This document shows positions 7,904 through 16,505 of a stretch of DNA of 25,066 nucleotides, piece after piece; position 1 is the first letter of the stretch, and each line of letters opens with the position of its first letter. This stretch comes from Synergistaceae bacterium (GTDB taxonomy: Bacteria > Synergistota > Synergistia > Synergistales > Aminobacteriaceae), in NCBI GenBank assembly GCA_017455085.1, contig JAFTBT010000024.1, forward strand, positions 1 to 25,066, given 5' to 3'. The notes under the pieces are model-generated. The model did no database searches. It was not told where the DNA came from and saw only the letters and a program-made list of their open reading frames with translations. The translations under genes were made by a program, and so were the position numbers.

Positions 7904-9121
7904 TCACCGTATCTTTCTGGCCTCAAGATAGTAGCGTTTCTCCTGAGCGTGTCCCATCGAGAAAGTTTTTCGCGGCAGGACTCCGGATTCAGATATTACC
8001 CGGAAAAATTCACTCTTGGCCTTCGCGTCAAATGCAGGCAGTTCGAATCCTACAGAGCCGTTTTCGCTGGAGAGAGTGATTAGCGCGTCAGTGTCATGTA
8101 TGTAGTCGATGCTATAGCCCTTCTCGTCAAGATACTTCTGCAACACTATCAACGCCGAAGCTCCTTTGGTCTGGTCTATGCGGAGAGTCCCATTCTTTCC
8201 GTGTGAGTAGTACTTTACCGGCCAAGACGGTGCGAACATCCCCGCACATATGTCATTCTTCACCGCAGCAATAATCTCATCAGGATTCTTAACATCTCCC
8301 TTCACGATTCTGTGTATGGGCTCGAACTTCAGCGCGTCATCATGAATATTCTCCAGCTCAACCATCGCGTAACGTGCCAGCGGATTCGTGATGCCCTGTG
8401 CTTTCTGTGACTCGTAGCATGATTTTGCGGCCGCCAGTGAGTGATTCCCGTCACCTACTGCGAACACCAGAGACAGCTCCCGACTCTTGCGCTTGATGTA
8501 GCTTGCGAGCCTAGTGTTGAAGGCGCGTGCGTGGTCTCCGTCAACTAGCCAGCCCTGAATGTGTCCGCCCCCAAGCATGAGGTCAAAGCTGTAGAGTAGC
8601 TTCATGCTGTGCTTCGAGAGTCGCAGCGGCTCTATGAGTTCTTTGCGGTCGTCGTCACACAGGAGTATCACGTGAGAGAGTTCGAGGGGGGCATTTTCGC
8701 GTACGGCCTTGCGCGGGGGGATACGTTCCTGAACGGTGAGCTCTGTTGCGCGGATTCTGGGGGAGCTTCCGGGCTTGTAGTCGTATTCCTCAAGGTCAAT
8801 CACTCCCACGATTCCCGGGCGGATTGAGCCATCGAGGAGTGTGCGCTCAACGTAGATGTATGAGTCCCTGTACTCGGTGAAAATATTCTGCTCTAGATAG
8901 TCATGCATTGTGGAATGTATCTGTGTGATTCGTTGGGGTGTTGCAGAAGCTAGCTGTGCCTCCGGAAGAATCATGTTGTACGTTGACGGAGAATAGCCCG
9001 CAAGTTTTTGGACATCCTCCCAATATTCCGGCTGAGAGGTGAATTGATCGCATGCAATCACAGCCCATGCAGTCAAGTCATCAGTTTTTGGCAACAGGAA
9101 ATTAGCAGCTCTGAATATAAT
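7904..9121 (-). CDS. DUF1015 (COG4198) family protein, probable ATT start
   Basis: Soluble protein of unknown biochemical function from a family common in anaerobes. Recognised by WAVIACDQFTSQPEYWEDV near the N-terminus and the conserved VGDGNHSLAAAK in the middle; normal length at about 405 residues. The first conventional start is TTG 9094 with no Shine-Dalgarno. It would omit nine in-frame codons (IIFRAANFL) that match how I remember the family beginning before LLP-x-x-x-D. An AAAGGA (minus-strand 9134-9129) lies seven nt before an ATT at 9121, and an in-frame TGA just upstream (9127-9125) limits further extension. ATT is thus proposed as start; a one-base error near 9122-9128 is the alternative. 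First gene of the minus-strand operon ending at murJ. Confidence 0.85.
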   Translation of the reverse strand: MIFRAANFLLPKTDDLTAWAVIACDQFTSQPEYWEDVQKLAGYSPSTYNMILPEAQLASATPQRITQIHSTMHDYLEQNIFTEYRDSYIYVERTLLDGSIRPGIVGVIDLEEYDYKPGSSPRIRATELTVQERIPPRKAVRENAPLELSHVILLCDDDRKELIEPLRLSKHSMKLLYSFDLMLGGGHIQGWLVDGDHARAFNTRLASYIKRKSRELSLVFAVGDGNHSLAAAKSCYESQKAQGITNPLARYAMVELENIHDDALKFEPIHRIVKGDVKNPDEIIAAVKNDICAGMFAPSWPVKYYSHGKNGTLRIDQTKGASALIVLQKYLDEKGYSIDYIHDTDALITLSSENGSVGFELPAFDAKAKSEFFRVISESGVLPRKTFSMGHAQEKRYYLEARKIR

Positions 9122-9158
9122 TCGTCATTCCTTTCGTGAAAATGTGTGAATGTAAATA

Positions 9159-9187
9159 ATTTTAGGCGTGAGGTAAAAACGCGTCAA
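9159..9187 (-). promoter_or_regulatory. Sigma-70-type promoter of the DUF1015-murJ operon
   Basis: On the minus strand TTGACG (9187-9182), a 17-nt spacer and TAAAAT (9164-9159). Five of six bases match the consensus in each box, with ideal spacing. It lies about 40 nt before the DUF1015 start. Confidence 0.65.
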
Positions 9188-9207
9188 TTCGTGCAGTTGC
9201 GTTATAT
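9181..9207 (+). repeat. Duplicated 27-bp promoter-like module, copy 1
   Basis: GCGTCAA, ten variable bases, TGCGTTATAT. The same halves and spacing recur at 9322-9348. Each copy holds a minus-strand TTGACGC and a plus-strand -10-like TATATG or TATAAT, so the module looks like the shared part of back-to-back promoters. Confidence 0.6.
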
Positions 9208-9321
9208 GAGGAGTGTAGAATTTCTTAGTGTGGTGTAAATCTCATCATGCAGTCTGGAAAATATGCTATCTGTTGCGGGAGTGAAGTTATCCCGTCGTGA
9301 ATGAACATGTGAAGTAAATAA

Positions 9322-9348
9322 GCGTCAAATAATCTTGCTGCGTTATAT
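9322..9348 (+). repeat. Duplicated 27-bp promoter-like module, copy 2
   Basis: Second copy of GCGTCAA-N10-TGCGTTATAT, 141 bp from the first. Its right end runs into TATAAT at 9346-9351, about 36 nt upstream of the comEA start. The rest of the 9122-9386 intergenic region shows no other gene. Confidence 0.6.
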
Positions 9349-9351
9349 AAT
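9346..9351 (+). promoter_or_regulatory. -10 box of the comEA-comEC operon
   Basis: Perfect TATAAT. The -35 position is poor (GTCAAA with a 16-nt spacer), so either the promoter is weak or an activator binds the duplicated module. Confidence 0.4.
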
Positions 9352-9386
9352 CATTGCAAAATCCCATACTTTCAGGAGCGTAAATC

Positions 9387-10295
9387 ATGGAGTCCAGAAG
9401 AATCATAATCTCTGTAGCAGGAGTAGTATTATTCCTCTTGGCCGGAGCTGTAGCAATGTTTGTTCTGCCGTCAGAATCTCCCAATACCCCAGCAAACACA
9501 CAGCCCCAATCTTCACCAAAACCAGCACCCTCAACAATTCCGCAGACACCACAAGAATCCCTCAAGCCTTCCGAGCCTAAAGTCTGGTACGTCTACGTCA
9601 CTGGGGAGGTTCAGAATCCGGGACTATATGCCGTCTCTATGGACTCTCGGGTGTTTCAGGCCATAGACTCAGCAGGAGGCTTCACCCGAAAAGCTGACAG
9701 GGCATCCCTCAACCTCGCAGCACACCTCGTTGATGAGGCACATATCCACGTACCAGCAAAGAGCTCGCAGAAAACTAACACACCCCCTCAAGCAGTCAGA
9801 ATACCAGGCTACTCTCAGCAATCAGGCATACGCACAAATAGCGGCCTCATAGACATAAACAGGGCTGACCTTCAGGAACTCCAGCGCATAAACGGAGTCG
9901 GACCGGCAATAGCTCAGAGAATCATAGACTACAGGAACACACACGGAGCATTCACGCAAATAGACGACCTCCAAAAAGTCAGGGGTATCGGCTCGAAAAC
10001 AATGGAGCGTATTCGTCCGCAGGTAACTGTTCAGGGAGGAGCCAGCTATCAGACCTACACAACGCCACAGCAAAAATTCCCCTCCTCTTCGAGCAGCACT
10101 AACCTCATTGACATAAATCATGCCTCACAGTCCGAACTGCAAAGAATCTCCGGAGTCGGTCAGGCCATCGCCAAGAGAATCATCGAGTACAGAAATTCAC
10201 GCGGGTCATTCTCTCGTGTGGAGGACCTCCTGAACGTCAGGGGTATCGGTGCGGCGAAACTGGAGCAGATTCGTACGCAGGTAGTGATTCGCTGA
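9387..10295 (+). CDS. comEA: ComEA-like DNA-uptake protein with SLBB and two helix-hairpin-helix modules
   Basis: ComEA binds incoming double-stranded DNA outside the inner membrane and hands it to ComEC. Layout of the 302 residues: membrane anchor (about 5-27), Pro/Ser/Thr-rich linker (30-62), SLBB domain (about 65-120, VWYVYVTGEVQNPGLYAV), linker, first HhH pair (154-215, LIDINRADLQELQRINGVGP through VRGIGSKTMERI), Gln/Ser linker, second HhH pair (240-302, LIDINHASQSELQRISGVGQ through VRGIGAAKLEQI). Usual ComEA proteins end after one HhH pair; here it is duplicated. AGGAG lies eight nt before the ATG. The stop overlaps the comEC start (TGATG). Confidence 0.92.
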   Translation: MESRRIIISVAGVVLFLLAGAVAMFVLPSESPNTPANTQPQSSPKPAPSTIPQTPQESLKPSEPKVWYVYVTGEVQNPGLYAVSMDSRVFQAIDSAGGFTRKADRASLNLAAHLVDEAHIHVPAKSSQKTNTPPQAVRIPGYSQQSGIRTNSGLIDINRADLQELQRINGVGPAIAQRIIDYRNTHGAFTQIDDLQKVRGIGSKTMERIRPQVTVQGGASYQTYTTPQQKFPSSSSSTNLIDINHASQSELQRISGVGQAIAKRIIEYRNSRGSFSRVEDLLNVRGIGAAKLEQIRTQVVIR

Positions 10296-11692
10296 TGGAG
10301 GTATTGAGGCGCGCGCCTATGCTGGGGATTCTGGCTGGGCTTGTGGCTGGAGCGGCTATGTATGACCGTATGGGAGCATGGGGCTTTGTGGTGATGGTGC
10401 CTGCGGTGTACTGCGCCGTGATGTTCTGTTCGTACGAGTGGGAGCTGCCTGAACAGTGGAGAGTGTTTGCTGTTGGCCTGGTGATATGCGCGGTGTGTTC
10501 GGTGAGGATGGTGTATGTATTCACGAGACCCTCCGCACAAAACATCACCCTGACTCAGGAATCCGGGACAGTGCAGTCCGTGAGAGAGTGGGGCAGGATT
10601 TACGCGGCAGTGATTGACGCTGACAACGGAGAGAGATACGTGACTCGGCTTCATTTTGCCGAATACATGCCCGGAGACAGGATAGCTTTTGACGGAGTGA
10701 CTCAGAGCTTCCGGCCAAGAAGTGCAGCATCAACTTTTGACGAGGCCAGATATTGGGGAGCTAGGGGAGTAACTTCGTGGGTAAGCCTGCGTAATGTGAA
10801 GGAGCTTCCGGCGGGATTCAGCCTCCCGAGAATGCGAAATATACTCTCACGAAAAATCACAATGTACATGCCTGAACTGGTGAGCTCGTACCTCAAAGCT
10901 GCATGGCTGGGAGAACGTGATAAATCTCTGACGGAGAAACATAGACGCTGGGGGACTGTGCATTTGCTGGCGGTGTCAGGTTTTCACGTGGGACTTGTGA
11001 TTCTGTGTGCAAGCATGATTTTCGGGAAGAGGCCTGTGATTTTGTCGGTGATACTTTGGGCGTATGTCTTGCTGACTGGAGCAGCTCCGAGTGCGTTGCG
11101 TGCGGGGTTGATGATTCAGGCGGGGCTGGTATCTCGGTGGATGGGGAGGCCTGTGAGCGGAGTGAATGCAGTGAGTGTTGCGGGAGTGAGCATACTGATG
11201 TATTCGCCGCTGATGTTCTGGGATGTAGGGTTCAGGCTGTCGGTGATTGCTGCGTTAGTGATTGCGACTCTTCCGGTGAGAAAATACATATGGCTGGTGG
11301 TGAGTCCTGTGATTTCGTTGGCGACATTTCCGCAGGTGAGCTATGTGTTCGGAGAGATAGTGTTAGTGGGATTGCTGCTGAACATGATTGCACCGGCATA
11401 TTATGCGTTGGCGATTACGGTTGCGTCAGGCTTCGGGATATTGAGGCTGCTGAATGTGCCGCTGATGAGCTGGGTGATGCTTGCGAGTGAGGGGACGTTT
11501 TTGCTGTGGGAGAAGGGAGCGGATTTTTGTGCGGGAGTGATTCCGTATAGTTTGGGGTGGAACTGGTGGACGGCGTGGATTGGGAGCGGGACGGTGGTAT
11601 TTTGTGTATGCAGGTATTTGGGTTTTGCGCCGCTGAGGATAGTTGCGGTTATGGCTGGGGTGAGCTTTTTGGGGTTTGTGATGTTCATGTGA
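10295..11692 (+). CDS. comEC: ComEC/Rec2 channel protein without the metallo-beta-lactamase domain
   Basis: Inner-membrane channel for single-stranded DNA during transformation. The 465 residues contain N-terminal membrane segments, an OB-like DUF4131 region (about 85-170, GTVQSVREWGRIYAAVI and YMPGDRIAF), and the Competence domain with LLAVSGFHVGLV (about 224-235) and APSALRAGLM, followed by many membrane helices. The protein ends after the last helix; the extracellular metallo-beta-lactamase domain of long ComEC proteins (usually 700-800 residues) is absent. The 120 nt after the stop cannot encode it, so this is not a recent frameshift. The ATG overlaps the comEA stop. Such short ComEC proteins are known; whether uptake works here is unknown. 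Confidence 0.92.
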   Translation: MEVLRRAPMLGILAGLVAGAAMYDRMGAWGFVVMVPAVYCAVMFCSYEWELPEQWRVFAVGLVICAVCSVRMVYVFTRPSAQNITLTQESGTVQSVREWGRIYAAVIDADNGERYVTRLHFAEYMPGDRIAFDGVTQSFRPRSAASTFDEARYWGARGVTSWVSLRNVKELPAGFSLPRMRNILSRKITMYMPELVSSYLKAAWLGERDKSLTEKHRRWGTVHLLAVSGFHVGLVILCASMIFGKRPVILSVILWAYVLLTGAAPSALRAGLMIQAGLVSRWMGRPVSGVNAVSVAGVSILMYSPLMFWDVGFRLSVIAALVIATLPVRKYIWLVVSPVISLATFPQVSYVFGEIVLVGLLLNMIAPAYYALAITVASGFGILRLLNVPLMSWVMLASEGTFLLWEKGADFCAGVIPYSLGWNWWTAWIGSGTVVFCVCRYLGFAPLRIVAVMAGVSFLGFVMFM

Positions 11693-11778
11693 GGAGTTGT
11701 GTTGCTGAGAGAGAGTGTGTGCGGTTCAGAGAGCTTGTTGTACGCGGACAGAACTAGTGCATTAACGTAAATGAATCC

Positions 11779-11806
11779 CCCTCGTGGTGAGTGAGGGAGA
11801 ATTTTT
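11779..11806 (+). terminator. Weak terminator after comEC
   Basis: CCCTC (11779-11783) and GAGGG (11793-11797) form a five-bp stem with a G-T extension, followed by AGAATTTTT. Low stability. It lies in the 121-nt convergent gap between comEC and sbcC, which holds no gene. Confidence 0.4.
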
Positions 11807-11813
11807 GTGTCTG

Positions 11814-14411
11814 CTACTTATTGCTGCCGGAACACCCCGGACCGTCCAGAATACTCACTCCCTCGTTTTTGGGGATGACACGAATCTGTGCCGCTATCCT
11901 TTCACGCAATGCAGCCACGTGCGAAATCACCCCGATTATGCGGCCTTCACGCCTGACTTCGCCGAGAGCTTCTAGTGCAGTGTTCAGTGAGTCCTCATCC
12001 AGAGACCCGAAGCCCTCATCTAGGAACAGAGAGTCTACACGTGCCTTGCTGCCCGAAATCTGCGACAGGCCAAGTGCAAGCGCAAGACTCACTATGAATC
12101 TCTCACCTCCCGAAAGATTCTTAGTCGGCCGAATCTCTCCAGCCTGCTCGTTGTCCCTGACGCTCAACCCTAAGCCGTCATCTCCATCTGTCGGGATCAG
12201 CCTGTAACGCCCGCTCATGCGTTCAAGCTGCTTGTTGGCGAGAGACACCATCATTCCCAGAGTGATACGCTGCGCAAACACCCGGAACTTCCCGCCGTCC
12301 TTCTGTCCTACCAACGCGTTCAGACCTGCCCAGCTCTCGTAAACTGCTCTCTGTGCTTTCTGTTGTCCCTCCAGTTCTTGAAGCTCCTCATGCATCTTTC
12401 TGCGCTGGCTCTGTGCACTCTCGAGGGCATAGATATTTTTCTGCGCCACCTGAAGATCTGCCTTATGCTTCGTGAATGCCGGTTCAAGCTCCTCAAGTTT
12501 CGCATCAGTGAGATTCTTGGCCTTCTCCTCGTTGAGTCTTGCCTCAGTGTTCGCGCGTATAGCTGACTGCCTGAGCATTTCGTCATCGTAATTTTTCGCC
12601 GTGTCCTGAAGTCGAGTAAGTTCCTCATCAGTGATTCTTGAGGCCGTAAATTTCTCCTCAGAGTCAAAGCCTTTTTCCCTGAGCTTAGCAGCAAAATCCT
12701 GAGTCAATCTCTCAAGCTCACCCCTCATCGCCTCACGTGCTGCACTATCTCTCTGTAAAGAGTCCTGAAGAACATTGATCTGTGCGGTGTATTTGTCCTT
12801 ATCCTGAGTCAGCAGAGTAATCTTGTCGTTGAGACTCCTCACATCACTAATCCAGTTCTCAAGCCTCGCGGAAATCCCCTCACAGCTTCTCACTCCTGCG
12901 TCAAAAATTCCCATAGGCTCAATCACTGCCAACACTGCTGCTCTTGCTTCTGCTGCCTCTTCCTGATTAGTGCTTAAGTTTTCCGTACACTGCGACAGAT
13001 TCGTATTCGCAACTGCTAATTCTGCCTGTTTTGCCTGAAGGTTTTTGCTGACCCGCTCGAAATCCGCAACACTGACTCCCGCTTGCCCTGCGCTTTCTAC
13101 GTGAGCAATACCCGGATGTTCCACAGACCCGCACACCGGACACGGAACGCCCGGCCGGAGTTTATGCCTTGCCCTGTCAAGCACAATTTCATCATAATAC
13201 TGAATGCATGTGTTGTATTCCTGCTCTGCTTTGTGAAATTCTTCCTGAGCAAATTTCAGTCTGGACTCTGCCTGAGATTTCGTGCGCTCAAGATTCATTC
13301 TCTTACTGGCTAACTGTGTGTAGCTGTCCAGTAACCTACGCCCCTCAGTGTATGCAGCTTCTGGTGTGTCCGTGAGGTTATGAGTCCTTCTCTCAAGTTC
13401 TGCCGTCCGTTGGGGAAGTTCTGCGTCTATCTGCACAAGCTGAGTGTTCCTCTCCGCAATGTCCTTCTCCGCTTGCTCACACCGTGCATGAATCTCCCTG
13501 AACTGTTCACGTTTCTCCACAAGCACCGCAAAATCTCCAGCGAGCTCCTTCGCCCTGAGTCCTGCCTCGAGTCTCCGGCGTTGGGACGTGAAAAGCTCTA
13601 TCCTCTTCCGCAGCTGCTCTATATCATCATTCGTACGGCCAAGACTCCGCTCAAGATCCCGTATATGCTTCAGCCAGTTCACAGCGTCATTCATGCGAGT
13701 ATTTTCTTCCTCAAGCCTCGCATACTCCGCACGACTCGCCGTCAACATCTGCGCAATATCCTCATCAGTGCCGAAGTCATCGCTGGGTTTCATGTTGCCT
13801 ATTTTCTCCTGAAGTGAGTCGAGTTTTTTGCGTTCTTCGTCCGTCCGTAGATAGACTGCCGTAGAAATTTCGCCGTATATCTCCGTGCCTGTGAGCATCT
13901 CCAGAATCTGGGAACGTTCGCCCTTGCTTGCCTTCAGGAAAGAGTCAAAACCTCCTTGTTCGAGCATGACCGCCTGAGTGAACCGCTTGAAGTCCATTCC
14001 GGTGATTTCCTCCACAGCGTCAGGAATGGCAGAAACCCTATCCGCGATGATTTCCCCTGTGTCTGCGTCCGAGAGTGTATGCTTTGCACCCTGAAGATTG
14101 CCGTTTTTTGCTTTATGCTGCTCCCAAAAGGCCAAGTATTTTTTTCCGCGAGCCTCAAACACTACTTGCGCGTAACATTCCCGCGTGTGCTTTGACATGA
14201 TTTCGTTCGTGCCTGCTGTGATCTTTCCGAGTCTTGGGGTTTGTGCGTAGAGTGCCAGACATATCGCGTCAAATATAGTTGTCTTGCCTGCACCAGTCGG
14301 GCCGGTGACAGCGAATATCCCGTCAGAAACGTATATGTTCTCGGATAAGTTTATGCGCCATTCTCCGCGCAGGGAGTTCAAATTCTTCAAACGTATATCC
14401 AGGATCTTCAT
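11814..14411 (-). CDS. sbcC: SbcC, ATPase subunit of the SbcCD nuclease
   Basis: SMC/Rad50-type ATPase that, with SbcD, opens hairpins and cruciforms and trims protein-blocked DNA ends. About 865 residues. Seen: N-terminal NLNSLRGEW and Walker A GPTGAGKTT (about residue 37-45), two long coiled coils around a zinc-hook CPVCG (about 422), then the ABC signature NLSGGERFIVSLALALG (about 763) and Walker B SLFLDEGFGSLDEDSL (about 794). An upstream in-frame start at 14513 would add 34 residues overlapping sbcD and lacking family similarity. The ATG at 14411, one nt after the sbcD stop and with GGAGG in the sbcD tail, begins the standard MKILDIRLKNL. Last gene of the methyltransferase-endonuclease-sbcD-sbcC unit. 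Confidence 0.96.
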   Translation of the reverse strand: MKILDIRLKNLNSLRGEWRINLSENIYVSDGIFAVTGPTGAGKTTIFDAICLALYAQTPRLGKITAGTNEIMSKHTRECYAQVVFEARGKKYLAFWEQHKAKNGNLQGAKHTLSDADTGEIIADRVSAIPDAVEEITGMDFKRFTQAVMLEQGGFDSFLKASKGERSQILEMLTGTEIYGEISTAVYLRTDEERKKLDSLQEKIGNMKPSDDFGTDEDIAQMLTASRAEYARLEEENTRMNDAVNWLKHIRDLERSLGRTNDDIEQLRKRIELFTSQRRRLEAGLRAKELAGDFAVLVEKREQFREIHARCEQAEKDIAERNTQLVQIDAELPQRTAELERRTHNLTDTPEAAYTEGRRLLDSYTQLASKRMNLERTKSQAESRLKFAQEEFHKAEQEYNTCIQYYDEIVLDRARHKLRPGVPCPVCGSVEHPGIAHVESAGQAGVSVADFERVSKNLQAKQAELAVANTNLSQCTENLSTNQEEAAEARAAVLAVIEPMGIFDAGVRSCEGISARLENWISDVRSLNDKITLLTQDKDKYTAQINVLQDSLQRDSAAREAMRGELERLTQDFAAKLREKGFDSEEKFTASRITDEELTRLQDTAKNYDDEMLRQSAIRANTEARLNEEKAKNLTDAKLEELEPAFTKHKADLQVAQKNIYALESAQSQRRKMHEELQELEGQQKAQRAVYESWAGLNALVGQKDGGKFRVFAQRITLGMMVSLANKQLERMSGRYRLIPTDGDDGLGLSVRDNEQAGEIRPTKNLSGGERFIVSLALALGLSQISGSKARVDSLFLDEGFGSLDEDSLNTALEALGEVRREGRIIGVISHVAALRERIAAQIRVIPKNEGVSILDGPGCSGSNK

Positions 14412-14412
14412 G

Positions 14413-15630
14413 TTAGTAGTCGACCTCCAGCCCTTTAAGAATTTCCTGATACAGGGGAGTATATATTTTGCGCTGCTCTTCGGGGATATGTTTTTCCTCA
14501 AAACGTAGATCAAGCATCTTCATCGGCGTAACGCTGTCTATATCAGGGTAAGGCGTTTCGATTGGTGTTATGCTTTTGCTCTTATTGTAGACGCTGAGAA
14601 TCTCAACTAGCCTGTGATTTTTCGTGAAGTCCTGCAAATTCTCCTGAAGTTCCGGCGCAGAATCCTCACCCGTATACGTAACTTCTACCCATACTGACTC
14701 GTTCTGTTCTGCGCAATCCTGAAGCTGCCCGAAAATTTCCGTCATGTTCCCGCTGACACGTTCGAGCCTCTGGAAAACCGGAATGCGTATCTCTCTGACA
14801 CCTGCTAGATTCTTTCCGTCAACATCCAGAATATACACAGCCTTATCCTGTCCTGCCTCACCGAATCCCATTGCTATAGGAGAACCGCTGTAACGGATAT
14901 TTTCGCGTCCGGTAGCCTGAGGTGAGTGTAAATGTCCCAGAGCGGTATACGTCAGCCATTCGGGGAAGATATTTGCGTCAACGCGTATAGCAGTCCCGAC
15001 GTATAGTTCACGTGTGCCGTCGTCGTGGTGAGTCATTCCGCCCTGAAGGAACATATGACCCATAGCGATCACCGGCAAATTAGCATCTCCATGAAGTTCG
15101 CGGGCATGAGCAAAAACTTGTGAGTAGTGTTCACGGATTCCGGCCTTGAGAATCTTGTCGGAGTCTTCTGGGTTATCGGAAGGAGTGAGTCTGCGGACGT
15201 CTCGATCCCTCAAGTACGGAACAGCACACACGACCAGCTCAGTATTGCCGTCAGAATCTTTCAGGGCTAGTACTTCGTCGTGGGGGTTCTCGCAGGCTTG
15301 GCCTATGACGTGGATATCGCTCAAGCCCAAAAGTTCGGCGGGTGCATCGAGAAATGCGGGGGAGTCGTGGTTTCCGGAGATGATGACGGTGTGACGGCAG
15401 TGTGGGGATTTTGCCAGAGCGGTCAAGAATGAGTAGTAGATTTTCTGCGCTGTAACTGAAGGGGTGGTGTTGTCGAAGATGTCTCCGGAGACGAGGAGTG
15501 TATCGATATTTTCGGAGAGTATGAGTTTTTCCAGCCAGCAGAAGAATTGAGTGAACTCTTGTGTGCGGTCGTGTTCTTTGAGTCTGCGGCCGATGTGCCA
15601 GTCCGAAGTGTGGAGTATCCTGTGAATCAT
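14413..15630 (-). CDS. sbcD: SbcD, nuclease subunit of SbcCD
   Basis: Mre11-type calcineurin-like phosphoesterase with Mn-dependent exonuclease and hairpin endonuclease activity, partner of SbcC. The 405 residues carry the metal-binding series: ILHTSDWHIGR, LLVSGDIFDN, VIISGNHDSP, AMGHMFLQGG and TALGHLHSP. A C-terminal SbcC-binding part follows. The ATG at 15630 shares its A with the stop of the restriction endonuclease gene (TAATG), and AGGA with GGTGAT lies just upstream, so translation is probably coupled. sbcC follows after one nt. Confidence 0.97.
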   Translation of the reverse strand: MIHRILHTSDWHIGRRLKEHDRTQEFTQFFCWLEKLILSENIDTLLVSGDIFDNTTPSVTAQKIYYSFLTALAKSPHCRHTVIISGNHDSPAFLDAPAELLGLSDIHVIGQACENPHDEVLALKDSDGNTELVVCAVPYLRDRDVRRLTPSDNPEDSDKILKAGIREHYSQVFAHARELHGDANLPVIAMGHMFLQGGMTHHDDGTRELYVGTAIRVDANIFPEWLTYTALGHLHSPQATGRENIRYSGSPIAMGFGEAGQDKAVYILDVDGKNLAGVREIRIPVFQRLERVSGNMTEIFGQLQDCAEQNESVWVEVTYTGEDSAPELQENLQDFTKNHRLVEILSVYNKSKSITPIETPYPDIDSVTPMKMLDLRFEEKHIPEEQRKIYTPLYQEILKGLEVDY

Positions 15631-16505
15631 TAAATCACCGTCCTGTATGGTATATTCAGCCTGTCAAGAATGCCCCTGAAGTCATCAAGTATGTGTGTAT
15701 TTTCACGAAGCATCAGGTACTCGATTCCTCTTGCTCTGAGCTGTGAGCAGTTCTGTAGGCTGAGTGTGTCTGCTATGAATATATCAGAATCTCTTGCTAT
15801 TGTTGCATCTGCTGATTCGGGGTTGCCTTTGCCCATCAGTTTAACTTCTACGCGGTAAGTCTTTCCCGTTCGGCTTATGAGCTTATAATCAACTTCTCGG
15901 TCATAATCCAGATTCCTATCACGTGAAAAATTCCTGTTGTCTATGTTCTCCGCTGGGACTCCTGCTCTCCTGCAAAGCTCATCCACTAACGGCTTCTCTA
16001 CTTCCTTCCCGATACTGCTCCATGCTCCGCCCCGGATCTGCAGTTTCTTCGTCGCAAGGGCATTAATCACTATCAGGCTCTCCGTCAGCGAAAGACTCAC
16101 GCTAATATCATTCCGGCTAATGCTCAACGTCACGGCCAAGTTATTATCAGCGTCATTCTCCAGTTCCTGCAGCATAGAGCGCAGATACTCAAAGTTGCTA
16201 TTCGCCGCATCAAGCACTATCTTTCGTGTAGCATGGCCGTAAATGTTCGTGATGGTCTTCTTGTTCAGGCCGGAATACACAGCCGCATCGTCAGGAGTAA
16301 TATTTTCTGCGTTGATGAAGTGCTGAGAGTACCAGAGCATATTTATACTGTTGCCATTGAGTTTTGCCTCCAGAATCTCCCTGAAGAACCCTATGCTGAA
16401 GTCAAAGAACTGTGCATTAATCGCACTCACTACCTCCAGCCGATAATCTTCACCAGAGAGTAATCTGCTGATTGTGCGGTTTACTGCGCCTTCCTCGAAC
16501 GTCAT
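15630..16505 (-). CDS. Putative type II restriction endonuclease (PD-(D/E)XK fold)
   Basis: A 291-residue protein that cannot be named from one clear motif. It overlaps a DNA methyltransferase gene by 56 bp. Its C-terminal third has a plausible PD-(D/E)XK core: an acidic stretch DREVDYKL (D206), then VEVKLMGKGNPESAD with E220-x-K222, preceded by E167/E170 on a helix. The N-terminal half is helical. The EVK core and its pairing with an N4-cytosine-type methyltransferase resemble CfrBI-like systems (CCWWGG), but that is recollection and tentative. ATG 16505 has AGGGT upstream inside the methyltransferase gene. The stop overlaps the sbcD start. Role as the cutting half of a restriction-modification pair is inferred. 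Confidence 0.75.
   Translation of the reverse strand: MTFEEGAVNRTISRLLSGEDYRLEVVSAINAQFFDFSIGFFREILEAKLNGNSINMLWYSQHFINAENITPDDAAVYSGLNKKTITNIYGHATRKIVLDAANSNFEYLRSMLQELENDADNNLAVTLSISRNDISVSLSLTESLIVINALATKKLQIRGGAWSSIGKEVEKPLVDELCRRAGVPAENIDNRNFSRDRNLDYDREVDYKLISRTGKTYRVEVKLMGKGNPESADATIARDSDIFIADTLSLQNCSQLRARGIEYLMLRENTHILDDFRGILDRLNIPYRTVI

Noticed and set aside
11401..11757. Possible frameshifted continuation of comEC into a lactamase domain
   Set aside because: Only about 120 nt lie between the comEC stop and the sbcC end, and no frame shows HxHxDH or other MBL motifs.
14411..14513. 34-residue N-terminal extension of SbcC
   Set aside because: It overlaps sbcD coding sequence, lacks family similarity, and the ATG at 14411 begins the standard SbcC N-terminus.
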